Source of the DNA: Pratylenchus scribneri
Taxonomy: Eukaryota; Nematoda; Chromadorea; Rhabditida; Pratylenchidae
Direction of reading: 5' to 3'
Length of the DNA stretch: 64,000 bases
NCBI GenBank assembly: GCA_030063045.1
Contig: JAQSEB010000047.1
Coordinates: 2,480,001 to 2,544,000, forward strand
In this document: positions 1-12,100 of the stretch, piece after piece
Numbering within the stretch: position 1 is the stretch's first letter
How the letters are laid out: every line of letters starts with the position of its first letter
Notes under the pieces: model-generated
The model's database searches: none
Told to the model about the DNA's origin: nothing
What the model saw: the letters and a program-made list of their open reading frames with translations, nothing else
Position numbers and translations under genes: made by a program

Positions 1-389
1 AAAGGTGAAAATTTGCATAAAACATATTAATAAATTTGAATGAAATGGATGAAATAATTATACTGGAATAAACATTAAATTAAATTGGAATTTTGAATGA
101 ATCTTGGGGAATGAAAGGATTAAATGGCCACATTTTGCGCAGTTGGGGTTTGGGAAATTATTATTCGATATATCATAGGAATGCGGTTAAGAAGTAAACA
201 AATAAAAATGAATGGATGAAATCACAATTAATATTTAATGGATTAAAATTTGGAATTTGATTGAATCGAGGGGGAGGAAAATTGGATTAAAATGGCCACA
301 ATTTGTGAAATTTTAGTAAATTTGGGCCATTAATGTTATAAAGGAATGGCATAAGAAAAATGTTGGAAAAATTGCTTCTGGCCACCTTC
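1..389. other. Downstream flank of innexin gene, no gene seen
   Basis: A/T-rich sequence beyond the innexin stop codon. It contains loose repeats of a 'gaatgaatgg / aaattggaatttga' flavour but no reading frame with recognisable protein features. It probably holds the innexin 3' UTR and intergenic sequence. Confidence 0.4.
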
Positions 390-3300
390 TTAGTACGCTT
401 CAATCTCCATCTCCTGCAACGGGCGAATCTGCATCTCCATCTCCATCGCCATATTCTGATCGGCAGGTTGTTGTTGACCATCGGCATTGGCATCGGCAGC
501 AGCACATTGACGGGGATTGGAAGACGGCAAAGTTTGTGGACGCGGCAAGGTTTGCGGACGAATCAATTGTCGAGGCATTTGCTGGTTCATTCCTACAAAA
601 ATTATGAAAATTTATTAAAAAAATAATTATTTAGAAAGTTTTCTTTAATTTTATCAAATTAATTGTAATCCCTGCTCACCATTGTTGGGCAATGGGCGCT
701 GAACAGCCGCCGGATTGGCACGAGCCATCATTGTGTTTTCCCCACCATCATTGTTGGCCGATTGACGTTGGATTCCCGGATTGCGCCGTGCCCTCATGAT
801 ATGATTCACCACCGCCAAACTTGCCATTGGAATCGTTGTGTTTCCACTTGAAATGGTCGGCACATAGCATTGAGGTCGAATCCGGTTGGCTTGCTGGCGA
901 GAAGGTCGAGTCCGTTGTTGCTGTTGGATGGTTCGCTCAATTACGCTGTTCAATTTTTGGATTTGGAGTTCTCCTTTCTTTTGACCGATGAACACTGCTG
1001 AATTTGGGAATGAAGGTTAAATAGTCAAGGGGAAAATATTATCAGATTAGAGTTGATTTTTAGAGTTGATTTCTTGAATGGGAAAATTCTTCCGGAAAGA
1101 ACGTGGAAATTTGAGTTATTTTCCGGAATGAAATGTAAAATTAACCTGAATAAAATATATTTTCTTCTAACTGGAATAAAACAGATTTTCCGGAAAAAAC
1201 ATAATTCTAAACCGGAATGAAACACATCAAAGTTCTAATCGGAATGAAACATATTTTCCGGAAAACACAAATCTAACCGGAATGAAACACATTTTCCGGA
1301 AAACACAAATTTCTAACCGGAATAAAACAATTTTCCGGAAAACACAAATTTCTAACCGGAATGAAACACATTTTCCGGAAAACACAAATTTCTAACCGGA
1401 ATAAAACACATTTTCCGGAAAACACAAATTTCTAACCGGAATAAAACAATTTTCCGGAAAACACAAATTTCTAACCGGAATGAAACACATTTTCCGGAAA
1501 ACACAAATTTCTAACCGGAATAAAACAATTTTCCGGAAAACACAAATTTCTAACCGGAATAAAACACATTTTCCGGAAAACACAAATTTCAACCGGAAAT
1601 CTAACCGGAATGAAACATATTTTCCGGAAAACACAAATTTCTAACCGGAATGAAACACATTTTCCGGAAAACACAAATTTCTAACCGGAATAAAACAATT
1701 TTCCGGAAAACACAAATTTCTAACCGGAATAAAACACATTTTCCGGAAAACACAAATTTCTAACCGGAATAAAACAATTTTCCGGAAAACACAAATTTCT
1801 AACCGGAATGAAACACATTTTCCGGAAAACACAAATTTCTAACCGGAATGAAACACATTTTCCGGAAAACACAAATTTCAACCGGAAATCTAACCGGAAT
1901 GAAACATATTTTCCGGAAAACACAAATTTCTAACCGGAATGAAACACATTTTCCGGAAAACACAAATTTCTAACCGGAATAAAACACATTTTCCGGAAAA
2001 CACAAATTTCTAACCGGAATAAAACAATTTTCCGGAAAACACAAATTTCTAACCGGAATGAAACACATTTTCCGGAAAACACAAATTTCTAACCGGAATG
2101 AAACACATTTTCCGGAAAACACAAATTTCTAACCGGAATGAAACACATTTTCCGGAAAACACAAATTTCTAACCGGAATGAAACACATTTTCCGGAAAAC
2201 ACAAATTTCAACCGGAAATCTAACCGGAATGAAACATATTTTCCGGAAAACACAAATTTCTAACCGGAATGAAACACATTTTCCGGAAAACACAAATTTC
2301 TAACCGGAATAAAACACATTTTCCGGAAAACACAAATTTCTAACCGGAATAAAACACATTTTCCGGAAAACACAAATTTCAACCGGAAATCTAACCGGAA
2401 TGAAACATATTTTCCGGAAAACACAAATCTAACTGGAATTAAATACATTTTACGGAAAACACAATATCTAACCGGAATAAACTTAGAAATCAGAATTAAT
2501 TTCCGGAAGGAACTTAGAAATCAGAATTGTTTCCTCAATGAATTTATTCCAATACCAAGGGGAATGTTGAAAATAATTTGCTCTATATGTCTATGAAAGC
2601 ATTTGCCCCAAATTGGCTTCTCCCCCAAATGATTCGATCTACCTTGACGATATCGCATCCAAAGATTGTAAACCAGCATTGAAGTGACAGTTTGGTCGCA
2701 ATTCATGTCAATCAAGCGGAGGACAGTGACTCCATCCAAACAAAGGCCACGCCGCACAAACAATTCCAAATCACGTTTCTTGGGCATATTTTGGGTGGCG
2801 AAGCGCTGGAAAATTTTTGGATTTGGAAAAGAATGATAGGTTGGCGAAAACAAACCAATTTGGTTTTCACAAATTCTTCGGCATTGTCCTGGTTGAGGGC
2901 ACGGTAAATCCAAACGCATAAGTTCATTATGCCAATGCACAGCAGAATGAGCAGCCAGAACCAGATGAACAGGAAAAACTTCTCATTGACCATGTTGAGC
3001 TGTGAATAATGAGGGAATTTATGAGGATAAACTTAAATATTTACCATCAGAACGCATTGGAATGAATAGCGCAGCGGTGGCACATGTTCCGTGGGTTGAC
3101 GAATTTGGAAATCGCAGAAGGTGACCTGTGGAATAATTTTGTATTTCTTAAATATTTTCGTTCGAGAAAACCAACCCGTGGGAATGCGCCCGATTGATGC
3201 CAATCACGACCGGCCATAAGATCTTGAAGCACGGCAAAGCCCCAATAGGTGGTATCGGATTCGGCAGGCTCGAGAAATTTGGTGAGGAACACCAATTGGA

Positions 3301-5601
3301 CGAGCACAACGCAGCAATTCAGCAATTTGAAGAGAAGAACATGCATCGTCACATAGCAGGCCGATGGAGTTGGCACATACAGGTAGTTGGGATAATCCGG
3401 CAAATGAGGGTCCCCTTGAAAAGGTGAGGTGGGAAATTAGACTCATAAGAATATTTTGGCATAAATTTTTTGGGAAATTGCCGAAAAATTATTGAATTTA
3501 ACTCGAAAAAAGAATGCTTTCCAAAATAATAATGGTTTAAGGGTTTGTCCTAAATTCAAAACCATATGTCCAATTGGATAGAGCTGGTCAAAACGCATTG
3601 AATGGTTTATAATTTGTTATGGTTTGTTCAACAATTAAATGGTATTAAACGATTAAAACCAATTTTGGTTTAATGGTTCAAAACTAAGTTGGAATTGGTT
3701 AAACCGAAGCCAAAACATATTATCATAATGTTTTTGAGAAGATTTATTGATTTTAGGTTAAATCTTTTCGGCATTTTGGCAGATAAAATCCCAATTTTTT
3801 ATGCAAACTTTCCCCATATTCACAATTCACAATCCAAAATTCATCACCCACCTTTGTTCATTGGATTCATGTCCATTGCCTTCCGTTGCTGATACAAAAT
3901 GGCCTGATGAATGCGATGGCCCAGTTCACGGCTTGCCTTCTCCTTTCCCGACATTTCCCCATTGGAGCTCGTCTTTTGGGCCTGTTCAATCAGCGAACGA
4001 ACATTGAAGCCTTAAGAAATTTGTTTTTTTGAAAAAGAATCCCCTAAATTTACCGCTTCGCCAGCTGAACGCATTCCAAATCAGTTTCGGCGCCAACAGC
4101 ATCAAAGCCTGGCCAATCAAAATGAACGAAACCCATTGGTAGTAGTGGATTTCGCGTCGTTCGCGCTCGACCCATTGCATCGGGAATGCTTCGTCCTGAG
4201 CCACGTAATAGGTGTTCTGAATGAAGGAATGAATGGATTAATTAATAAATGAATTCAAAAAATTTAAGTTGATTACACTTAAAGGCACATAATCCTTTTA
4301 AAACAATAGGTTTTAAAAATATTTTTAGCCACCTTTTAGAGGACATTTTGGGATACCCAAAGGTAAATTCCCTTCCAAAATTGGCTATTCCCTTGTTGAG
4401 TTATGGATTAAATTACGGTAGGGACACAGCTGAAGTACCGTTTATTGAGTACCAATTTAATTTTTGTCCATATTTCAGTGAGGCAATAAGCAATTTAGGA
4501 AGGCAATATATCCTGGAAAGCCAAAGGTGTCTTCTATAATTTGGCCCTTTTTAAATTTAATATCCACCTTTAAAAAAGAGTTAAATGTCTTTGAATATTT
4601 TAAACCAGAATTTTTTGAGATAAAGCCCTTTATTTTATAAATTATTTTAATTACCAAAAAATTATGTAAGCCACTTTTTAGAGGGCATTTTGGGCTTTCG
4701 AATGGCATAACTCCTTTGAAAATTGGTTATTTACTTGTTTAGATATGGACAAAAGAATGGCTCAGGTACTCAATCCTTCTTCTACCGTATTCTTTTTTGA
4801 TGAGGGAGAAAAGGGTCCTTCTCCTATCTCCTTTCTCTTTTCCATTCCCTCAGCTTCCAAAAATTTCCCCTAGGCATCAATCATTAAATGACCAAAACTA
4901 CCTCCTTTTTTCCTTCTCTACCGTATCCTTTTGTTGAGGGGAAGGGAAAATACACCTCCCTCCCTTTTCCATTCCCTCATTCAGCTTCCAAAATTTCCCC
5001 TAGGCAACATCAAATGATACCAAAACCACCCTCCTCCTTTTTTCCTCACTCTACCATATTCCGGCTAGGTACTCAATCCTTCCTCTACCGTAATTTTTTG
5101 ATGAGGGAGAAAAGGAGCCCTTTCTCTTTTCAATTCCTTGCTTCCAAAATTTGCCCCTAGGCATCAATGATTAAATGACCAAAACAATCCTCCCCCCTTT
5201 TTCCTCACTATACCGTAATTTTTTTGATGAGGGAGAAAAGGGGTCCTCCCTCTTTTTAATTCCCTCAAAGCTTCCCAAAAATTTTGCCCCTTTAGGTTTA
5301 GGCACAAATCAAATGATACCAAAACCACCCTCCCTCCCCACTTTTTCCCCACCTCGGCAAAGCAAAGGTTCTCGGCATATTCCATCCAATGATGATGGCG
5401 TGCAATCTCATTGGGCGCCCAGCATTGGATTGGTTCGCCGAAGAATTGTTTGCCACCAATGAAAGCGGCCAATGCGGTCAAAATGGTGGGCATCACAACG
5501 TAGTGGAGGCGGTCGACGAAATCGTCATCGTGCCGAGGCTTCAATTTGTCCGTGAAATCCTCCACCTTCTCGAGCAGATCCTTCATTTTGTTGTTTGGCA
5601 A
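390..5601 (-). CDS. Innexin (gap-junction / hemichannel subunit), 9 exons, 567 aa
   Basis: Innexins are four-pass membrane proteins that form invertebrate gap junctions and hemichannels. My exon model on the minus strand is 5601-5353, 4216-4054, 4010-3852, 3414-3176, 3125-3045, 2999-2871, 2805-2643, 997-680, 592-390; phases agree and the total is 1,704 nt. All introns are GT-AG. Features seen: cytoplasmic start with DDDFVDRL (res 25-32); TM1 about 33-54; first-loop cysteines C60 (PIQCW) and C80 (ENLCF); the family signature YYQW at 108-111 starting TM2; the GRDW..FPRV block before loop 2; loop-2 cysteines C274 and C294; TM4 about 305-325; and the family-typical VLRLIDMN stretch near 370. Residues 396-567 form a long Gln/Pro/Asn-rich tail that I do not recognise. 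The acceptor of exon 8 is a tandem CAGCAG, so one Ala may be optional. A 1.6-kb intron holds a satellite. Identity is firm; the last two exons are less certain. Confidence 0.9.
1088..2530. repeat. Intronic satellite, about 40-bp unit with CCGGAA/TTCCGG ends
   Basis: About 30 tandem units of 39-40 bp lie in the innexin intron between 2642 and 998. Each unit carries CCGGAAT near its start and TTCCGGAAAACAC in its middle, so every unit holds a short inverted pair CCGGAA/TTCCGG. Two unit types alternate (gaaacacat and aaaacaatt). A 12-nt insert (AACCGGAAATCT) recurs near 1590, 1880, 2210 and 2385, which gives a higher-order period of about 170-330 bp. Units decay at both edges (1088-1240 and 2430-2530), as expected for an old array homogenised in its centre. 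Confidence 0.9.
4325..4408. repeat. Solitary arm of the foldback (MITE-like) family
   Basis: Matches the right arm of the foldback elements at 4462, 9377, 10077 and 11556: AGCCACCTTTTAGAGGACAT, then a CTTCCAAAATTGG core and GAGTTATGG at the end. No left arm is visible upstream. It lies in innexin intron 1 beside the complete copy. Confidence 0.55.
4462..4754. mobile_element. Foldback / MITE-like element, innexin intron 1
   Basis: About 290 bp with diverged terminal inverted repeats of roughly 80-90 bp. The left arm starts TTTGTCCATATTTCAGTGAG and the right arm ends GATATGGACAAAA, its reverse complement apart from scattered changes. There is no coding capacity. It is the same family as three copies in the neighbouring receptor gene. 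The family class is not determined, because I cannot define a clean target duplication. Confidence 0.6.
4785..5340. repeat. Minisatellite, about 115-150-bp unit, four diverged copies
   Basis: Four degenerate tandem units in innexin intron 1. Each has CTCTACCGTA, a GATGAGGGAGAAAAGG-like segment, TTCCCTCAGCTTCCAAAA, a CCCCTAGGCA motif and an AATGACCAAAAC-like end. Unit starts are near 4785, 4917, 5080 and 5210. It creates several spurious reading frames on both strands. Confidence 0.7.
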
Positions 5602-5739
5602 TTTTGACTTGACGACAATTTAAGCTAGGCAATTTAAGCTGGAATTGGGAGGGAATTTTTTTGATTTATTGTTGAGGGAAAGGAAGGGGAAATATTGCGG
5701 TTTGGGTTATGGAATTTGGGATGGGCAAAATAAACAAAA

Positions 5740-6500
5740 AAATAGGCATTTTTGCTTGCGCAATTGGGGAAATTATGCAAAGGGATAAGAGGAGGGGGTA
5801 GGGAGAAGGAATATTGTGGTTTTTGGGAAGCCATCAGTCCAAATCCGAATAAACAAAATAAACAAGAAAACATTTTTTAAATTCAAAAGGAAGGGGCATA
5901 AGCAGATTTGGAAGGGTCAAAAAGGGTGCGCAATTTGGAAATTTTATTCAAGATAAGGGATAAATGAGGAGGGGAGGCGGGTTGCGATTTTGGTTGGAGG
6001 CGCAAAATTAAAAACATTTTTAAATGTGAGGCGCAGAATAAAAACATTTTTAAAATTGTCTTCAATTTGCAATTTAAATAAAATAAAAAAGGGAATTTTT
6101 TGCGCAATTGAGAAAAATTATCCAAAGGATAAACAGATAGGAAGCGGAAATAATGCGGTTATGGATGCGCAAAATAAACGCAAAAAAGGGTTAAAAAAGT
6201 GATTCATATGTACTCATTCAAAAGGAAAAGGCGCTTCCTTGGAATAGCAAAAAAATAACAAAATAAAGCATGCGCAAAAACTACTAAATTATTCTCCAAT
6301 TTTAGGCTAATAAGTAAAATAAAAAGGGGATTTTTGCTTGCGCAATTGTGAAAATTACCCAAAGGGATAAAGGAGGATTGTGGTTTTGGAGGCGCAAAAT
6401 AAACACAAAAAAGGGTTAAAAAAAGTGATTCATGCTCTCAAAAAGGAAAAGGCGCATCTTTGGAAAGGATAAAGAGGAAATGGCAGAACAAATAAAACAA
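5740..6500. repeat. Degenerate direct repeats upstream of innexin
   Basis: Three to four imperfect copies of a block built around TTGCGCAATTG, ACCCAAAGGGATAA, GAGGCGCAAAATAAAC and AAAAGGGTTAAAAAA. The clearest pair is about 6080-6240 versus 6325-6480. No coding potential is seen. It lies in the probable 5' flank of the innexin gene. Confidence 0.55.
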
Positions 6501-6539
6501 AATAACGCGTGCGCATTGCGCTAAAATCTTCTAAACCTT

Positions 6540-6790
6540 TTCCATTAGAGGATATTGGATAAAATAAATATTAAATGGATGAAAAATGGGGGAAGAATTG
6601 GTTCGAATGAAAATGGAAACGAACTTTTCATTGGGGGAAAATCTACTAAACCATTTGCCTTTTTAATTAGAGGATTCGAAAATAAAATAAATATCAGAGG
6701 AATATAAAATAGGGAAATTGGTCCGAACGAAAATGAAACTTAAAATGAACGTTTCGCTTGGGACGGGAATAGGAAATGGCAAAAAAAACG
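6540..6790. repeat. Two-copy tandem duplication, about 135 bp
   Basis: Two adjacent diverged copies share TCTACTAAACC, ATTAGAGGAT, AAATAAAATAAATAT and CGAA(T/C)GAAAATG. This is non-coding intergenic sequence. Confidence 0.5.
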
Positions 6791-7027
6791 ATGGGCAAAT
6801 TGGATGATTGGACTAAAAACATTGAAAATAAAAAATGAAATTTGTTGAAATGTTCCATCAACCGGATGGGATGGATGTTTGCTTGTGGCCGCCGTATGAT
6901 GATGATGATATGATGTGCTGGGAAAGGCCACAAAATGATGTTCATTTCGAAAAAAGGACTGCTAGGGGGGAGGGGGGGGGGGGGAATTTACAGCGAATGG
7001 GCCTAAACCCCAATGGGATGAATTTTT

Positions 7028-7857
7028 GCTGTTTACTGCAAAATGTCACCGGTGAGGGGGCACTGATTTTCCCCCAACTCCACTTTTCAATGAAAATGGA
7101 ATAAATAAGGGAAATGGGATGAGTGGGATGAAAATGAAAATGGCCAAAAGTGAGAAGGGGATGAGGAAGGAAAAGCCAGTGGAAAATGTGGCCAGACTTC
7201 CGTCCACTGATGTAGTTCCCCTTCACCATCACAAAATGGTGGACGAATTTGCTGGTGAGGATGATGTGGCCACCAAAATGTGCCTATCGAAAAAGGACTG
7301 TTTGTGGGGGAGGAGGGAGGGAGAATTTGGAGCAAATGGCCCGGTACTCTTGTAATTTACCGGATTGAAGGAAAAGGGACGATTAAGAAGAAGAAGGAAG
7401 ATGATGAGGAAGTGATGATAATCTTCAGCTTCATCTCTTCTTCTTCTTCATCATCCCTTTTCCTTTTCCATTACATCCTGTAAACTGCATTAGTACCAAT
7501 AGCCTCAAATGTGGCCCAATAAATCGGACAGGGATAAGGGAACTCAACTTTAATTTATTCATTATTAATTGTGCCGGAAAAATGTGATAAATAAATGTTA
7601 ATATTAAAAAGGCAATAGGGGAGGAAAAAGTGGACTTTTTTAAAGGCAGATTTGATGACTTTCTGCTGATTGTGAGTGTGGTTTACTGCAAAATGTCACC
7701 GGGAGAGGGCACTGATTTTCCACTTTTCAATGAAAATGGGATGAGTGGGATGAAAATGAAATGGCCAAGGTGGGGGGGGGGGGGGGGGGGGGAGGTGGAT
7801 GGGGAAAAGCCAATGGAAAAAATGGCCAGACTTCCGTCCACTGATGAAGTTCCCTTC
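7028..7857. repeat. Duplicated about 190-bp block with poly-G runs
   Basis: The block at 7028-7222 recurs at 7681-7857. Both copies contain GTTTACTGCAAAATGTCACC, CACTTTTCAATGAAAATGG and CAGACTTCCGTCCACTGATG. A second duplicated piece (AAAAAGGACTG followed by a G-rich tract) occurs near 6950 and 7290. The second main copy contains an uninterrupted run of 21 G at 7772-7792; another run of 13 G lies at 6972-6984. No convincing gene is present. Confidence 0.7.
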
Positions 7858-7984
7858 TAGGCCAATGGGAAAAGGAGGGGATGAATGAATGGGAATGGAA
7901 GGGGAGGTCCGATGTCCATTTTTTTGCTCATAGTTCCACCCATCATTTTTACATCGTCAACCCTCTAGAAAAATCTACGGACTA

Positions 7985-8500
7985 ATCATACATCGTTCCA
8001 TCCATCGGTGCCCCAATCAATTTTTATTTTTGCGGCTTTCGATCAAAAGGAGGGAACATCGAACATTCATTTTTAATCGGGACAAATCAGCACAAAAAAT
8101 CTTTGGAAATTTGATCGATCTGTGGACAAAATTGATGGGATTGTCGGGGATAATAATTGAAATATGAATTTGAGGGATTGGAAGATAAATGGACGAATCA
8201 GATCCAAATTTATTAATTTGGATTATTTCCACCAATCAAAAAATGCCATCACTTTAGGCTTTAGGGGACAATTCCTTCAATGGATGGATTAATCATCCAT
8301 TGTTCCATCCATCGTCGCCCAAATCCCACTCACTTTTCCTTCCTTTTTGCGGCATTCGATCAAAAGAATGTAACATCGAACATTCATTTTTGATCGGGAC
8401 AAAAATCTTCGTCAATCAAATTTGATGAATGAAGTGTAAATTTTTGATCGATGTGTGGACAAAATTGATGGAATTGTCGAGGATAATTAATTGAGGATGA
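7985..8500. repeat. Two-copy direct duplication, about 200 bp, spaced about 330 bp
   Basis: The block near 7985-8165 recurs at 8292-8500. Shared landmarks are GTTCCATCCATCG, TTCGATCAAAAG, AACATCGAACATTCATTTTT and GTGGACAAAATTGATGG. No open frame with protein features is present, so this is an intergenic local duplication. Confidence 0.65.
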
Positions 8501-9100
8501 TCGACGGAATGGGATAATCTGCTGATGACTTTTTGACAAATCCAAATGAATTTATTACCGTAAAAAACTCTTTTAATTCCTCACTCTTTGGAAAGGTTGA
8601 AAAATTCATTCCCTAGTAAAGAGAATTTACGGTATTGATAATTTCCTCCCCCATCAATCAAAAAAATGCCCTCGCCTTTCTTATAGGAATAGAGAACGGA
8701 TTTTTAGGTCCCAACAAAAACCTTAAAATTTGTGTCAATTTAAAAATTTTTTTTATGAATTTTTGGTAAATCAAAGTGATTTTTTATTGTATTTTTAATG
8801 AAATTTTCCCTCAAAAATTGCCAAAATTGATTAAATTAATATCAAAAATTATGTCAAAGACATGAAAAAATAAATGCTCAATTTGTTTTATGTGTTTTTC
8901 TCATCAAATTTGATACATGCAAAAGATAGGTAAAAAGTAAAAACCTAAAAATCCTCTCCCTTTAATAAGAGATTAAAGATCAAAGAAAACATCCATAATG
9001 TTCTAGAATTTATTTATTAAATAAATAAAAATATTTTTGGAAAGACAAATTCAATTTTAATCTGGAGGGGAATGTTTATTTGGCATATTTTTTCTTCTCT
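8501..9100. other. A/T-rich intergenic, nothing recognised
   Basis: Strongly A/T-rich sequence downstream of the receptor gene's stop codon (that gene is on the minus strand). A short inverted pair GAATTTATTACCGTAAA / TTTACGGTA around 8547-8635 is the only structure noticed. It may include the receptor 3' UTR. Confidence 0.35.
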
Positions 9101-12100
9101 TTAAAAAATTTGATTGATTCCAACATTTGGTTGTTCTTCATCAAAATTGTTTGTGGCCACAACCAATAACAATGGGGGCGGTGATTCCTTTGAGGATGCC
9201 GCCATTTGTTGACCACCTCGTTGTTGATGAAGGCTAGACTGTTGTGTTGCCGGTTCACTTGAATGTGAGGACAGGCTTCTTGATGTTTTTCGAATCAACA
9301 TTTGAATATAATCTGCAAATGGTACAAATTATATAATTCGGATTATAGAGACATTCATTATTCTATGGGTTATTATTTTGGCCATAACTCAGCGAGGCAA
9401 TGGCCAATTTTGGAAGGCGATATACCATTGGAAAGCTCAAAATGCCCTCCAAAAAGTGGCTATAAAATTTACATAAAATTCAATTATTTAAAAAAGTTAA
9501 ATTTCTTGAGTTTAATAAACTAGTTTATTTTGAGGAAAAGCTGCTTATTTCACGAAATATTTTAAATTTTAAAAAAATAAGTTAAGTCACTATTTAGAGG
9601 ATATTTAGGGCTTTAAAAATTAAAATGACATATCGCCTTCCAAAATTGGTTGCTTCCTTCTCGAACTATGGCCAAAAGAACATCTACATGTTCTAAAATA
9701 TCCTATTTTGCCATTTTGGCACCCCATATTCTTATTTTTTTGCCTCACTTCTCATTCGATTTGTGAAAGCAATGAAGACGAATGCATTGGCTGAAGCCGA
9801 AATAATTGATAATATTTTGCTGATATGCGATCGAATATAGTCGGCACGATTTGGGCATTGTTGCCGGGAAAGGAGTTGCCATTTGCGTGCCAAATTGTAC
9901 AAACCCATGGAATGGAGCAGCAAATACAACAAAATGATTAGCACAATGGAAATTGTGGCGCGATATTCTGTGGATTTGGAGGATTTTAGGATGGATTAAA
10001 ACGTTTATTTAAATTTGAATCAAATGTAAAAATTATTGAGATTTGAGACTGATGATCGAATGCCTTGCCTACATCGTTTTTTTGGCTCATAATTCAAAGA
10101 GGCATTAGCTAATTTTGTAAAATGATATACTATTTTAAATAGCTGTGTTTTCTCTATAAAAAGGCTATAAAAGATTTTCAGAAATTTAAAAATTATTGGA
10201 GAAATATTCAATTTTCCTTGAAAAACTCGAGGAGTTCGCATTTCTTATTCTTTTTGACTTCCATTAATTTTGAATAATTTTTAAATAAATTTAATAATGC
10301 TATTTTATAGAGGAAATTTAGGGCTTTCAAATGATATTTTGCCTTCCTAATTTGGTTAAAGCTTCACTGAGTTATGGGACAAAAACCAACATAGACGTTA
10401 AAGAACCACAATAAAAATAACTAAAATATGAATTCCCATCGTTGAATTATGGGCCAAATTTCGATGAAGGCTCATTCAATTATCACTGCCCTTTTAAATA
10501 AAAATAAAGAATGCCTTGGCACTTACGCTTACCCTGTTTTTGTCGGACGCCTTCAGTCCGTCTTGCGCGCAAACAATTGGCCAATGGTTGATGTTGACTT
10601 GAACAACTCGATCGCTTCATGCTGCCTCCTCCACCACCTCCTGCACTTCCCTGGCTGTCAATGCTGAATTGGGCATAGGCAAAATGCCGGCTTTTGACAA
10701 TTTCGCAAAGTGTTAGCAGTGAGAAAATGCACATCAAAGTGAAGGGCAAAAAATTGGACAGAATTGGATCCACAACCGAATACAGGGCAACACGATAGGG
10801 GGAAAGAAGCTGAAAAAGGAGGGAGGTTTTGGCCATAAATAAGGCTAAAAGACTTCAGTGGTTTCAGGCCTTTTCTGAATTTGGAAGACTGGCTGCCATT
10901 TAAGTTGTAATTCGACGAGGAAAATTGGCAACCGATAGGCGGCTATTGAGAGGAACAAAATTGTCAGCATTGAACGGGCACGCTTCAGTGTATCCTTGAA
11001 TCGGGAGATGACGGGTCGTGAAATCTATGAATGGGACTTGAGGCTAATTTAAAGGGAAGGAAATGATTCAATGGGCAACCTTCCAATAGCGATGCGCGGA
11101 CAATGAGGCAATAGTCCTGTGATGGAAAATGATTGGAATTATTATGGGTTGTTAATAATTAAATAATTGGCCCTCAATATTCCACGAGAACCGGGAGAAG
11201 GTCGAGAGCGGTGGAAAAGCTTGAAGCTATTTAACTCAAAATTGGCTAATGCTTTTGAATACTTTAATTTATATTAGGTTGGAACTGAAAATCTCTAGTA
11301 AAAATGATTGAATTTATTTAAGAATCAATTTCATTTACAATTTACTTAACAAATTTGTCCAAAAATTTGTTAATAGCATATGTTTTTATTCAAGGCTTCA
11401 CAACTTTTTTTAATAAAATAATTTATAAAATAAATTTAATCATATTTTATAGATAATTTTCTGCTCTATATTTCACGAAATATTGAATTAAATGGCTTTT
11501 CTTCTAACTTTTACTTGTTATTCTTTATATCCGTGGGGGCGATTCAGAATATATGCCGATCTTTTGGTCATATCTCAACAAGGTAATAATCAATTTAGAA
11601 AGGTGATATACCATTTTAAAGCTCAAAGTGCCCTCTAAAAAGTGGCTTTACTAAATTTTCTTAAAATTAAATCTATTAAATATAAAGGCTTTTCTACAAA
11701 AAAATCGTATCATTAGATTTAAAGACATGCAACTTTTTTAAGAATTGAATTTCATAAAATGTAATATGGCCACTTTTTAAAGGACATTTAGGGCTTTCTA
11801 ATGGCATATCGCCTTCCTAAATTGGTTGTTTCCTTGTTGAATTATGGCCAAAAGATCGGTAATAAATTGTGCAATTCCCTATCCTCACCAAACATGCAAT
11901 GTGCTGACTGTTTGATCCATTCTTGGCACCAATGCCCGCATAAAACGCCTCTCGAACATGCATAAACTGGAAAAAGGCACATTCATAATTAATTTCAATT
12001 AATTCTACCGATAAAATGTGTGTTCCTTTGAATGATGGGCATCACAAAAATCGGGTAACAAGCAATGGGCCAATGAGATGAGAATATGCAAATGATCGAG

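Noticed and set aside
1392..2448. Repetitive short proteins (MFSGK..SFRLE.. type) on the minus strand
   Set aside because: These are frame readings of the 40-bp satellite, whose unit length variants shift frame repeatedly. No start context or conservation supports them.
1205..2475. CRISPR-like direct repeats
   Set aside because: Units are contiguous with no unique spacers, decay at the edges, lie in an intron of an animal gene, and have no cas genes nearby. It is a satellite.
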